DNA of 64,000 nucleotides from Pseudomonadota bacterium (GTDB lineage: Bacteria; Pseudomonadota; Gammaproteobacteria; Steroidobacterales; Steroidobacteraceae): positions 62,001-126,000 of the forward strand of contig JAPLSH010000003.1 in NCBI GenBank assembly GCA_026398735.1, in the 5' to 3' direction. Each line of letters opens with the position of its first letter. Within the stretch, counting starts at the first letter, position 1. The notes beneath the pieces were generated by a model. That model saw nothing but the letters and a program-made list of their open reading frames with translations, had not been told where the DNA came from and did not search any database. The position numbers were made by a program, and so were the translations under genes. Below, piece after piece: positions 26,195-35,275 of this stretch.

Positions 26195-26990
26195 TTAATG
26201 AGACATCGCGTACAGGATGTAATTGATCGCGAAGCGATAAGCCAGTGCTGTGAGCGGTTGCGGGTAATAAGGCTCGTCAGCCAGTTCCCACGCATCGCCC
26301 AAATCCATGTTGTGGTTGATGGCCACCATCAAGCGCCCCTGGTCATCAAACACACCAGCCCCCCTGGTCATCAAACACACCGCGCCAGTGCGGCGTCTGG
26401 CCGTCCTGCTCAGAGGTCAGGCCACGACTCAGGGCCGCGATGCCGGGGATCTGCACGCGTTGATCCAAGTCGTAGAGCACATGAAACACTTCATGAGCCG
26501 AATCGATATCGACGACAGGCCGCTCTGGAAACACGCGGCGCAAGGACTCCATGAACACTTCCCACTCGCGGCTGCCGTGGAAGTCGTCGACCATTAAAAA
26601 GCCGCCGCGCAGCAGGTATTGACGCAGCGCCGCCGCATCGGCATCGGACAGTTCCCAATGCCCGACCTCGACTGCATACAAAAAGGGATAGTCGAACAGC
26701 TCGGTATCGACGGGCCGCAGACCGATGCTGTCGGGCGCCGCCAGCAAGCGCGTCAAGCGTGAAACACCTTGCAGCAGGTGCTGCTCGGCTTCAGGTGCGT
26801 CGGTGAGCCAACTGCCGCCACGGCGCCGACCAAAGCCAAAGCCACCCCCGGCGTCGGCATAGGCCAAGCGGACTAGCTGGAACTCTGGATCGCGTCCTGG
26901 AGACTGCCCGGCGGGCAGCGGCGCCGCGAGCAAGGCCAACAGCAGTGCCAAATAACGCGTAGATCGTTGAAAAATCCATGATCTGCGCAT
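26195..26990 (-). pseudogene. DUF4159 protein gene, frameshifted by a 25-bp duplication
   Basis: The start at 26990 gives MRRSWIFQRSTRYLALLLALLAAPLPAG, a signal peptide, then a DUF4159-type domain (FLMVDDFHGSREWEVFMESLRRVFPERPV, HEVFHVLYDLDQRVQIPG). The frame stops at 26346 after GVFDDQGGWCV. The true C-terminus continues in another frame as GVFDDQGRLMVAINHNMD...FAINYILYAMSH to 26195. Removing 25 bases joins the two parts exactly into a 256-aa protein. DUF4159 proteins are normal partners in MoxR operons. Either a natural mutation or an assembly error. Confidence 0.85.
26336..26385. repeat. 25-bp tandem duplication causing a frameshift
   Basis: A 21-bp segment at 26336-26356 recurs perfectly at 26361-26381, an offset of 25 bp; the four bases that follow differ (AGCC against GCGC). 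Because 25 is not a multiple of three it shifts the DUF4159 frame. Confidence 0.92.
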
Positions 26991-27003
26991 TGCAGGATGC
27001 CGG

Positions 27004-27429
27004 CTACTTGGCGAACAGTCGGGATGGGTGGCGAAACGCTTTGAACTCGAGCGCATTACCCGATGGGTCGAAAAAGAACAGCGTCGCCTGTTCGCCCACC
27101 TGTCCGGCAAACCGGATGCCCGGTGCCAACTCGAAGCGCTGACCCGCCGCCACCAAACGATCGGCCAGCGCATGCCACTGGTCCCAACCCAGCACTACGC
27201 CAAAATGCGGTACCGGCACGTCGTGACCATCAACCGCATTGAATACATCCGGAGCGTGCGGCTTGCGCGACGGGTCCAGGTGCACCACCAGCTGGTGGCC
27301 GAAAAAATCAAAATCGACCCAGACATCACTGCTGCGCCCTTCGGGGCAACCCATGCGCTGGCCATAGAAGGCGCGTGCGATGGCGATGTCGTGGACGGGA
27401 ATGGCGAGATGGAAAGGTTGCAGGCTCAT
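27004..27429 (-). CDS. VOC-superfamily (glyoxalase/dioxygenase fold) protein
   Basis: 141 aa, one VOC domain: [23 protein letters not shown] at the N-terminus, [10 protein letters not shown] and [20 protein letters not shown] in the middle, [21 protein letters not shown] at the end. His and Glu residues at the usual metal positions (HLAIP, PHFGV, LEFK) are present, so it likely binds a divalent metal. It lies 13 bp upstream of the DUF4159 gene on the same strand; a functional link with the MoxR operon is uncertain. Substrate unknown. Confidence 0.8.
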   Translation of the reverse strand: MSLQPFHLAIPVHDIAIARAFYGQRMGCPEGRSSDVWVDFDFFGHQLVVHLDPSRKPHAPDVFNAVDGHDVPVPHFGVVLGWDQWHALADRLVAAGQRFELAPGIRFAGQVGEQATLFFFDPSGNALEFKAFRHPSRLFAK

Positions 27430-27474
27430 GGCCGCAGTCTAAGCCACGGCCGGCCCGCAATGCGCCTGTGCTGC

Positions 27475-28125
27475 TTAGCGCGGTGGTGTAGCGCCGGGCA
27501 ACGCCGCACCCGCCAACAGCTGGATGCCGCGCAAGCGCATACGTTGCAACGTAGCCTCGGTGGGCCGACCGACGGCTTGCAGCAGCGGTCGCCACACATC
27601 CGGGCGAGTTTCCCAACGCGGTCGGACCCAACCGGGGTATTGCTCGCACAACTGGTCGATCTCGTGCAAACCCAGCGCTGCCACCTGCGAGAGACACTCG
27701 GCGGTCATGCCCAGTGCCAAACGCGCCATGGACGGCTCGGATCGCGCCAGATGCCAGCCATAGACCAGCACCCGTCGCGTAAAACCCGCAGGCAGCGGTA
27801 GTGGCGCGTCGGCTGACACACGCTGTGCTTCAGGGCTGTGCGGCACACGCAAACGTCGCCACCGCTGTTCATCGGCGAAACCGGCATCAACCAATAGAAA
27901 CGGACAGGTGGCCAGAAGCTGACGCGACGCCGGTGTCAGGCTGCGCCACAGCGGCGCCAATTCTTTGATGACCGCAGAGCGGTAATCGTTGGCGGCGGCC
28001 AGATCGCACAGCAGGTCTATGCAATGGCGGTTGATCTCTATTAGCGGTTCGAGCACCGCCGGTGGCAACCAGCCGCTGATGGATTCGGTGGCAGGCGCGG
28101 CACGCAAAGCTTGTCTGGATGGCAT
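27475..28125 (-). CDS. Uncharacterised protein divergent from the FlhC-like gene
   Basis: 216 aa, soluble, helical, rich in Leu, Ala and Arg, with no signal peptide. I do not recognise the family. Recognisable stretches are VLEPLIEINRHCIDLLCDLA near residue 24, APLWRSLTPASRQLLATCPFLLVDAGFADEQRWRRL and YGWHLARSEPSMARLALGMTAECLSQVAALGLHEI. The coding pattern follows its neighbours. It is divergent from the FlhC-like gene over 124 bp that include a palindrome, which could suggest joint regulation. Confidence 0.6.
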   Translation of the reverse strand: MPSRQALRAAPATESISGWLPPAVLEPLIEINRHCIDLLCDLAAANDYRSAVIKELAPLWRSLTPASRQLLATCPFLLVDAGFADEQRWRRLRVPHSPEAQRVSADAPLPLPAGFTRRVLVYGWHLARSEPSMARLALGMTAECLSQVAALGLHEIDQLCEQYPGWVRPRWETRPDVWRPLLQAVGRPTEATLQRMRLRGIQLLAGAALPGATPPR

Positions 28126-28188
28126 GTCATTACTCCCTATTTACGCAACATAATCCACGCAAGAAGGCATTCGGCACAGCGGCAAATC

Positions 28189-28204
28189 TGGGATATATTT
28201 CCCA
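28189..28204. promoter_or_regulatory. Inverted repeat upstream of the FlhC-like gene
   Basis: TGGGATATATTTCCCA has perfect 5-bp arms around an A/T core, midway between the divergent 216-aa gene and the flhC-like gene. A possible operator; the binding protein is unknown. A strong AAGGAGG ribosome site follows before the ATG at 28250. Confidence 0.35.
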
Positions 28205-28249
28205 AAAAGACAAGTTCTCAATACGTCACTCTTCTGCCAAGGAGGCCCA

Positions 28250-28813
28250 ATGAGAGTTTCAGACGCCCGCTACAGCCGTGATCGCTTGCGCTTTGACCTT
28301 GCCCTGCGCCTCATTCAACACGAAGCCCGTACCAGCACCATTCGCGTCTGGACCGGGCTCAGCGATGACCGCATTCGCAAGCTCTACCGCTCTTATCTTG
28401 TCGAAGGTGACGGCAGCAATCTGGCGCGCCACCGCGGCAAATCCCCACAGCAAACAGCGTTCTTCACCCGCACGCCTGCCATGCGCGAGGAAAGCTCGCT
28501 GTTGGCCAGCGTCTGTTATCTGCTGGGTGTCATGCCGGCGGGCAAAGTGGCCGATGCGCAGCGCACGCTGCCCGGCGTGCAGCGCGGCGCAGCGCTGTGT
28601 GAGGCCTTCGAAAACTACCGCGACCTAGTGCAGTCACCGCGCATCAGCTTCGAGCACGCCGTGTTTCTGGTCACCGCACTGGCGCGCAGCGACGAAATCC
28701 ACGCCACCTTGTGCCGCGACTGCAACGCCCTGATCGTGGTCGACCGCTATTGCCTGCCTAGCCGCCGCTGCAGCGCCTGCGAGGCTGGCTCACAAGGTCG
28801 ACTGTTCATGTAG
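28250..28813 (+). CDS. FlhC-like transcriptional regulator, without an FlhD partner nearby
   Basis: 187 aa, near the length of FlhC (about 190). IRVWTGLSDDRIRKLYRSYLVEG resembles the N-terminal helical part, RHRGKSPQQTAFFTRTP matches the FlhC GRSP-type block, and the C-terminus has four Cys at residues 155, 158, 174 and 177 in the zinc-binding spacing of FlhC (C-x2-C ... C-x2-C). In E. coli FlhC works as a FlhD4C2 heterohexamer to switch on flagellar class II genes. Here there is no flhD or flagellar gene close by, so this may be a standalone regulator. AAGGAGG SD supports the start. Confidence 0.78.
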   Translation: MRVSDARYSRDRLRFDLALRLIQHEARTSTIRVWTGLSDDRIRKLYRSYLVEGDGSNLARHRGKSPQQTAFFTRTPAMREESSLLASVCYLLGVMPAGKVADAQRTLPGVQRGAALCEAFENYRDLVQSPRISFEHAVFLVTALARSDEIHATLCRDCNALIVVDRYCLPSRRCSACEAGSQGRLFM

Positions 28814-28844
28814 GGTTGGGGTTGCCGGTTGCTATCATCAGGGC

Positions 28845-29735
28845 ATGACGCAACCGGCCAACTTCTACGCAGGTGACTATCTCGACCGCCGCGCCGAAGA
28901 GCGCTCGGTAGACACCTGGCTACAGGCCGCCCACGCCGACCCGGCCACTCGCTTTATCGTCATGCACGGCACAGCCGCCTTGGTCCAAGCGCCAGCGGCC
29001 ATTGCCTTTCTAAGCCACGACGACCCACGTGTGCTGGCAGCCACTCCCGAACAGCAAGTGCTGCTGGGCTGGTTTGAGGGCGCGCGCTGTGTGCTGATCG
29101 AGTTCGATACAACGCTGGCACCCGAAGCTTTATTGCCAGCCGGTGCCGCGCAGCAGTTATCCGAACTGCGGCTGCTGGCCTGCGATCTGCCCCCTGCCCA
29201 AGCCGGCCTGCTGGCCTATGCGCGGGCGCTGTCGATCTGGCGCAGCACCCATCGCTATTGCGGCCGCTGCGGCGGACCCTTGCAGGCCACACGCGCAGGT
29301 CATGTCCGCGCCTGCCGCGATTGCAGCCACGAGAGCTTCCCGCGTATCGATCCAGCCATCATTGTGCTGGTGCGCAATCGGGGTCGCGCGCTGTTAGGCC
29401 GCCAGCCCAGCTGGCCAGCCGGTCGCTATTCCACAATCGCCGGGTTTGTCGAACCCGGTGAATCACTGGAAGACGCCGTGCGCCGCGAAGTGCTGGAGGA
29501 AACCGGCGTGCGCGTGGGCGCGGTGCACTATCACTCTTCACAGCCTTGGCCGTTTCCGGCAGCGCTGATGCTTGGTTTCATCGCCGATGGCGAGGGCGAT
29601 GTTGCTCCCAATGACAGCGAACTCGAAGACGCTCGTTGGTTCAGCGCCGCGCAGGTGCATGCCGGAGAGATACTGCTGCCACCGGTCGAGTCGATCTCGC
29701 GACGTCTCATCGAACATTGGCTAAGTGGCAGCTGA
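28845..29735 (+). CDS. nudC: NAD(+) diphosphatase / NAD-cap hydrolase NudC
   Basis: 296 aa. Zinc-ribbon YCGRCGGPLQATRAGHVRACRDCSHESFPR, Nudix box GFVEPGESLEDAVRREVLEETG, then SQPWPFPAALMLGF, the NADH-pyrophosphatase signature. It hydrolyses NAD(H) to NMN(H) and AMP and can remove NAD caps from RNA 5' ends. The Nudix glutamates are intact. Its TGA overlaps the tamA start (TGATG), and no terminator separates it from the tam genes. Confidence 0.95.
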   Translation: MTQPANFYAGDYLDRRAEERSVDTWLQAAHADPATRFIVMHGTAALVQAPAAIAFLSHDDPRVLAATPEQQVLLGWFEGARCVLIEFDTTLAPEALLPAGAAQQLSELRLLACDLPPAQAGLLAYARALSIWRSTHRYCGRCGGPLQATRAGHVRACRDCSHESFPRIDPAIIVLVRNRGRALLGRQPSWPAGRYSTIAGFVEPGESLEDAVRREVLEETGVRVGAVHYHSSQPWPFPAALMLGFIADGEGDVAPNDSELEDARWFSAAQVHAGEILLPPVESISRRLIEHWLSGS

Positions 29736-31507
29736 TGCGCAGTGCACCTTTGTCTTGCGCCTTGCGCCTGATGCTATGCAGCAGTCTGTTGCTAGCACCT
29801 ATGGCAGCACAGGCCGCTGTACGAGTGGACATCGAAGGCATCGAAGGCGAAGCGCGCCGCAATGTCGATGCGTTTTTGAGCGTCGAGCGCTACAAGGCCC
29901 GCGACGATCTGGATGCTGACACCATCGCCCGGCTGTACAACCGCATCACCGATGAAGTACGTGCAGCCCTCAAGCCGCTGGGCTGGTATGAACCTACTGT
30001 CGAGGCCAGTTACGAAGCACAGGGCAGCAACAACTGGCGCTTTCGTATTGTCATCAACACCGGCAAGCCGGTGCTCATCGAGGTGGCGCAAGTGCGCGTC
30101 GAAGGCGACGGAGCCGACGACCCGGTGTTTACCAATGCGCTGGCGGCGCGGATGCTGCAACCCGGACAGCAGCTCAACCACGGCAACTATGAGCAAGCAA
30201 AGAGCGACCTGCTGCGCAATGCCGAGGCCAATGGCTACTTTGATGCCGTGCTACTGCGCAACGAAATGCGCGTGGATACCACCAAACACAGCGCCGAAGT
30301 TCAGCTGCAACTTAAGACCGGGCCCCGCTACAAATTCGGCAAGCTGGCTATCGACCAATCCGTGATCCGCCCGGAGCTGATGCAGCGCTTTGTACGGTTT
30401 CACGAAGGTGAGCCCTATACCAGCAACCAGCTGCTGCGCACGCTGTTCGCGCTGGATGACAGCCTGTATTTTTCCACTGTTGAAGTGCTGCCCCTGCTTC
30501 AAGAGCGCGACACGCAGGCACTGACTGTGCCGGTACGCATCGAAACCAAAAAGGGTCGCCGACAGTTTCAGCTCGGCGGCGGCTATGGCAACGACACCGG
30601 ACCTCGCGGCACGTTTATCTGGTCTGACCCACGCATTAACGATCGAGGTCATCGACTGCGCGTCGAGCTCAAGGCCTCGACCATCACGCAAAGTTTCGAC
30701 GCGCGCTATGACATCCCCATTGGCGACCCGGCCACCGAGCGCATGTCCGTGCAACTGACGCAGCGCAACGACACCAGTGGGGACTTGCGGACGCAGGAGT
30801 TGTCGCTCAAGCCCTCCATTACACGCCTCACTGGCACCTGGCAGCGGGTACTGTCCGTTGCAGCCACTCACACGCGCACCGACAGCGGTGGTAGCCGCCA
30901 GACCGGCAACCTGCTGGTGCCGGGAATCAGCTTCGCGTCTGTACCCGAGGGCTATCTGGGCGAAGCGCTGTTTAGTCGCGGCTTCTACGCCGATTTGATC
31001 GGTGCAGCGCACGTGCTGGGCTCCGACTCGGATTTCCTGCGCTTACATCTGCAGACCGAGCGCGTGTTCGACTTGCGGCCGCGCTGGCATCTGCTGCTGC
31101 GCGGGGAATTCGGCACCAGCTGGGCGCCCGACTTCGATTCACTGCCCGGCATTTATCGCTTCTTTGCCGGCGGTGATCGCAGCGTGCGCGGCTTTGGCTA
31201 CAACACGCTGTCGCCCACTCAGATGGTTACCGACGCCAACGGCACCACACAGGAACTGGCCGTCGGCGGCCGGCATTTGCTGGCAGGCTCTATAGAAGTT
31301 GTACGCGACTTGCCACGTAACTTGGCAGTGGCGGCGTTCTTTGATGGCGGCAATGCTTTTAATCATTTCGGTGATCCGCTGGCTTATGCCGCCGGCATCG
31401 GTGTCAGATATCGATTGCCGGTAGTGTCCATCGGCATCGATGTCGCGCAGCCGCTATCGCAATCCGGCAGCCCGCGTTTCAACATCAACATCTCGCCAAA
31501 GCTATGA
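29735..31507 (+). CDS. tamA: Outer-membrane translocation and assembly module TamA
   Basis: 590 aa. Signal peptide LMLCSSLLLAPMAAQA, three POTRA-like domains (VRVDIEGIEGEARRNVDAFLS...; VRVEGDGADDPVFTNALAARMLQPGQQLNHGNYEQAKSDLLR; KLAIDQSVIRPELMQRFVRFHEGEPYTSNQLLRTLFAL), then an Omp85 beta-barrel with GIYRFFAGGDRSVRGFGYNTLSP (the VRGY-like lid motif) and GGNAFNHF near the end. TamA works with TamB in lipid transport and outer-membrane protein insertion. Start ATG at 29735, where TGATG couples it to nudC; it overlaps tamB by 4 bp. Confidence 0.95.
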   Translation: MRSAPLSCALRLMLCSSLLLAPMAAQAAVRVDIEGIEGEARRNVDAFLSVERYKARDDLDADTIARLYNRITDEVRAALKPLGWYEPTVEASYEAQGSNNWRFRIVINTGKPVLIEVAQVRVEGDGADDPVFTNALAARMLQPGQQLNHGNYEQAKSDLLRNAEANGYFDAVLLRNEMRVDTTKHSAEVQLQLKTGPRYKFGKLAIDQSVIRPELMQRFVRFHEGEPYTSNQLLRTLFALDDSLYFSTVEVLPLLQERDTQALTVPVRIETKKGRRQFQLGGGYGNDTGPRGTFIWSDPRINDRGHRLRVELKASTITQSFDARYDIPIGDPATERMSVQLTQRNDTSGDLRTQELSLKPSITRLTGTWQRVLSVAATHTRTDSGGSRQTGNLLVPGISFASVPEGYLGEALFSRGFYADLIGAAHVLGSDSDFLRLHLQTERVFDLRPRWHLLLRGEFGTSWAPDFDSLPGIYRFFAGGDRSVRGFGYNTLSPTQMVTDANGTTQELAVGGRHLLAGSIEVVRDLPRNLAVAAFFDGGNAFNHFGDPLAYAAGIGVRYRLPVVSIGIDVAQPLSQSGSPRFNINISPKL

Positions 31508-34500
31508 CGCTGCGCCGCCGCATTCTGCTGCTAATCGTCGTGCCGCTGGTGCTAGCACCGTGGGCACTGCTGCTGTGGGTTGCCACCACTGAGCGCGGGT
31601 TGCAGTGGACCGCTGCACATCTGGGCAAGCTGGGCAAAACGACGCTGCGCATAGAAAACGTCAGCGGCACGCTGGCGCAAGGCTTTCATTTGGGAAGCTT
31701 TGACTTGCAGCACCCACGCGTGCACTTGCACCTCAAAGGTGTCGACGGCAAGTTGGAGCTGCTGCCCCTGCTGTGGCAAACCATCAGCGCACCGCAGCTG
31801 CATATCGCCGACGCGCTGGTCGATGTGCGCCCCAATCCAAACCCCAATGCGCGGTGGGATCCGCGGTTTTTACCGCGGCTGCTAAAGATCCGCAGCGAGC
31901 AAGTCGACATCGATAAGGCCGTTGTGCTCATCATCGACAAGCTGCACATCGATGTCAGCAACTTGCACGCGGCCGCCGCTGTGTATCACAAGCAAGTGCG
32001 CGTCTTTCACTCGACTCTAGACTTGCCAGCCGCGCGATTGCATCTGCAAGCAGACGGACGAGTGCTTGCCGATCGCCCCATTGGTTATCAAGGCCAAGTC
32101 AGCGCCCAATGGAGTCCGGCCCGTCAGCCCGTGTGGGATCTCACCACACGTTTTGAAGGCTCACTGGAAAAGCTCGCGCTGCAGATCGCAACCAGCGCGC
32201 CGTTCCACTCGCAGATTAGCGGCGCCGTGGTAGACGTCACCAAAACCTGGCAATTCATTGGCAAGGCGGATGTGGCCGACTTTGATCTGGCACGGTTTGG
32301 CGCAGGCAGTGTGCTGGGTTTGTTGCAGGGCAAGCTCGACATCAGCGCATCGGCAGCGGCGCTCACTGCGCGCGGTACGGCGCAGTCCAGTGCTATAAAA
32401 GTAGGCGCGTTCAATGTGGACTTCGATGGCACCTGGGCGCATCGGGATCTAGCCGTTCGCAAATTGCAGCTGGTCCACCAATCCACGCAGGCCACCGCAC
32501 AGGCTCAAGGCGTTGTGCATGTGCCGGTCGGGCAGCGCATGGAGTTTGTACTCAACGGCGACTGGCAACAGCTGCGATACCCACTACAAGCCGGCGGCGC
32601 GCTACTGCGCAGTACCGCGGGCCGCTTTAGCCTGGAAGGAAGCAATCCTTGGCGCGTACAAGTAGACGGCGACCTGTTACTCAACGGTCTGCAGAGTGTG
32701 CAGACGCATGCTACGGGTCTGCTGGAGCCGCAGCGCTTCACGCTGCAACAGGGACGTATCGACGGCTATGGTGGCACTGCGCAACTGCAGGGTCGCGTGA
32801 TCTGGTCCGGTCAGCGTAGTTGGACGCTGACCGGTAACGTTCAGAATATGGATCTGGGCCAGTGGCGCTCTGATCTGCCGGGCCGCATCGGCTTCGGTTT
32901 TGCCGCCAGCAGCCCCCAGTTGTCGGCCACTGCAGACCTGGACCTGCGCGTTGACAGCCTGCATGGCAGCGTTCGCGGCACGGCGGCGCGTGGCGGCGGG
33001 CGTGTCGTGCGGCAGGGCGAGGATTGGCGGTTTGACGGTGTGGAATTACAGCTAGGCACCACACACTTGGCGGCACAGGGTCGTCTGGGTGCTCACCGCG
33101 ATCTGCAATTGCGTCTGGACGCACCCGACTTGAGTCTGCTCGATCCACAGGCGCAGGGTCGTTTGGTGGCTCGCGGCATGATCGGCGGCAGTGCCAGCGA
33201 ACCGGTGCTGACCCTGCGAGCACAGGGCGCCAACTTTGCGCTGGGCAAACGCACGCTGCGTCGCCTTGATGCAGACATAGACATCGACTTGCACGGTGCC
33301 GGTGAGCTACGCGGGCGAATCAAGCTCGACGATCTGCTGGTCGGCGGGCGCCGCTTCGCGTTGGTACAAGCCGACATTGAGGGCACGTCAGCGGACAACA
33401 CCGGCTTTATCACCGTCGATGCCGACGGCCTAAAACTGTTGGGTGGTTTACGTGGCAGTTGGCATGACGGCCGCTGGCAAGGACAGATACGCCAACTGGA
33501 TCTGGGTGATGGTGGCGAACTCAAGCTGGCTCTGGCCTCACCAGCCAGCCTCTCGGCGACAGCAGCTGAGGTACAGGTGGAAAGCCTGTGCGTGACGGGC
33601 AACGGACAGGCCCGGCTGTGCGGTCAGTACCATCTGGTCCAAGGAGCTTGGCAAGCGCAACTTGAAGCGCAACGTTTGCCACTGAGCACGCTGACAGCGG
33701 GCTTGTCACAAAACATCGACTATGAGGGTCGCATCGACATACAGGCCAATGCCTCTGGTCAGAAGGGTGCCGCAGCCGTTGGCAGTGTGCATGCAACGCT
33801 GTCTGATGCAGGTTTGCGCCATCGCTTCGGCAATGGTCGTGAAGAGCGCTATGCACTGGGCAATGGTGAAGTAGACGGCAACGCCACCGCTGACGCGTTC
33901 ACGCTGCGTGTGGGACTTGATGCGGGCAAGGCCGGCAACATCAATGGCCGACTGACTGGCCAACGTAGCGCAGCCGATTTTCTATCGCATCCGATTCAAG
34001 GCGAGTTGTCACTAGAGACCGATGGTCTAGGTTTGATCGCCATGTATTCGGGCGACGTGGATCGATCCAGCGGCCGTATGAGCACCCGGCTTACGGCTAG
34101 CGGCACACTGACTGAGCCGGATCTGCAAGGTGAGTTGCATCTGCGCGATGTGGAATTGGATGTGTATCGCGTGAACTTCGCGCTGCGCAAACTCAATCTG
34201 GATGCGCAATTGATCGGCGACAGGCTGCAGTTTGACGGCAGCGCCAATGCGGGTGATGGCTCAGCGCGCGTTAACGGCCAACTGCAATGGCGAGATCGCA
34301 AGCCGCAGGGGTCGCTGCACTTTGAGGGCACTGACCTGCAGGTGGTCAACATACCCGAAGCCCGTGTGCACGCCTCACCCAAGATCGATCTGCGCATTGC
34401 CGGCCAGCGCTTGGACATCAACGGTGAAGTGCGCATTCCGTATGGCGTGCTGGAACCTGCCAACATCACCAATGCCATCACCGCATCCAGCGATGAAGTG

Positions 34501-35235
34501 CTGGTAGGTGCGCCAATCAAAGAGCGCAGCCAACAGTGGCAGGTCAACAGTGACCTCACCTTGATCTTGGGTGACAAGGTCAGCATCGACACGCTGGGCC
34601 TCAAAGGCCGCTTAACCGGCACGCTGCGAGTGCAAAGCGATGGCGCGCAAAACACCCGCGGCAGCGGCGAGCTCAATGTAGCCGAGGGCAAATACGCTGC
34701 CTTCGGGCGCAATCTGGACATCGCGCGGGGCCGCCTGGTGTTTAACAACGCGCTGGTCAACGATCCCGGCATCGACCTGCGCGCGCAGAAGGTCTACCCG
34801 GACATCACCGCTGGTGTGAATGTGCGCGGCAGCTTGCGTGCGCCACGCATGACCTTCTTCTCGGAGCCGTCCATTCCGCAGTCGCAGATTGCCTCGCTGA
34901 TCCTGGCCGGCGGTTCACTTGAGACTGTTCAGGGCAGTGCACGCGGCGGTGCGGCGCGCAACGAGATGCTGGCCCAGGGCGGCGCCATTCTGGCGCAGCA
35001 ACTGGGCAATCGCGTTGGCATCGAAGACGTGGGCATCGAATCAACTCTTTCCAATGACACGTCGTTGGTACTGGGCAAGTACCTCTCACCACGTCTGTAT
35101 GTGAGCTATGGCATCAGCCTTGCCGAGGCTATCAACACCGTAAAGCTGCGATACACCATCGGCGATCGATGGACGCTCAAGACCGAGTCCGGCAAAGCCA
35201 AGAGCGCTGACATGGTCTACACCATTCTCAAGTAG
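31504..35235 (+). CDS. tamB: Translocation and assembly module protein TamB
   Basis: 1243 aa AsmA-like, bridging inner and outer membranes. N-terminal anchor MTLRRRILLLIVVPLVLAPWALLLWVAT, then a long, repetitive beta-rich body (repeats of L-x-A-x-G-x-L patterns) and the conserved DUF490 C-terminal domain: NVRGSLRAPRMTFFSEPSIPQSQIASLILAGGSL and SLSNDTSLVLGKYLSPRLYVSYGISLAEAINTVKLRYTI. The ATGA overlap with tamA is the normal arrangement. Length is typical for TamB (about 1250). Confidence 0.95.
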   Translation: MTLRRRILLLIVVPLVLAPWALLLWVATTERGLQWTAAHLGKLGKTTLRIENVSGTLAQGFHLGSFDLQHPRVHLHLKGVDGKLELLPLLWQTISAPQLHIADALVDVRPNPNPNARWDPRFLPRLLKIRSEQVDIDKAVVLIIDKLHIDVSNLHAAAAVYHKQVRVFHSTLDLPAARLHLQADGRVLADRPIGYQGQVSAQWSPARQPVWDLTTRFEGSLEKLALQIATSAPFHSQISGAVVDVTKTWQFIGKADVADFDLARFGAGSVLGLLQGKLDISASAAALTARGTAQSSAIKVGAFNVDFDGTWAHRDLAVRKLQLVHQSTQATAQAQGVVHVPVGQRMEFVLNGDWQQLRYPLQAGGALLRSTAGRFSLEGSNPWRVQVDGDLLLNGLQSVQTHATGLLEPQRFTLQQGRIDGYGGTAQLQGRVIWSGQRSWTLTGNVQNMDLGQWRSDLPGRIGFGFAASSPQLSATADLDLRVDSLHGSVRGTAARGGGRVVRQGEDWRFDGVELQLGTTHLAAQGRLGAHRDLQLRLDAPDLSLLDPQAQGRLVARGMIGGSASEPVLTLRAQGANFALGKRTLRRLDADIDIDLHGAGELRGRIKLDDLLVGGRRFALVQADIEGTSADNTGFITVDADGLKLLGGLRGSWHDGRWQGQIRQLDLGDGGELKLALASPASLSATAAEVQVESLCVTGNGQARLCGQYHLVQGAWQAQLEAQRLPLSTLTAGLSQNIDYEGRIDIQANASGQKGAAAVGSVHATLSDAGLRHRFGNGREERYALGNGEVDGNATADAFTLRVGLDAGKAGNINGRLTGQRSAADFLSHPIQGELSLETDGLGLIAMYSGDVDRSSGRMSTRLTASGTLTEPDLQGELHLRDVELDVYRVNFALRKLNLDAQLIGDRLQFDGSANAGDGSARVNGQLQWRDRKPQGSLHFEGTDLQVVNIPEARVHASPKIDLRIAGQRLDINGEVRIPYGVLEPANITNAITASSDEVLVGAPIKERSQQWQVNSDLTLILGDKVSIDTLGLKGRLTGTLRVQSDGAQNTRGSGELNVAEGKYAAFGRNLDIARGRLVFNNALVNDPGIDLRAQKVYPDITAGVNVRGSLRAPRMTFFSEPSIPQSQIASLILAGGSLETVQGSARGGAARNEMLAQGGAILAQQLGNRVGIEDVGIESTLSNDTSLVLGKYLSPRLYVSYGISLAEAINTVKLRYTIGDRWTLKTESGKAKSADMVYTILK

Positions 35236-35275
35236 CCGCCTTGCGGCCGCCCTGTGCGCCGCGCAGTATTGGCTC

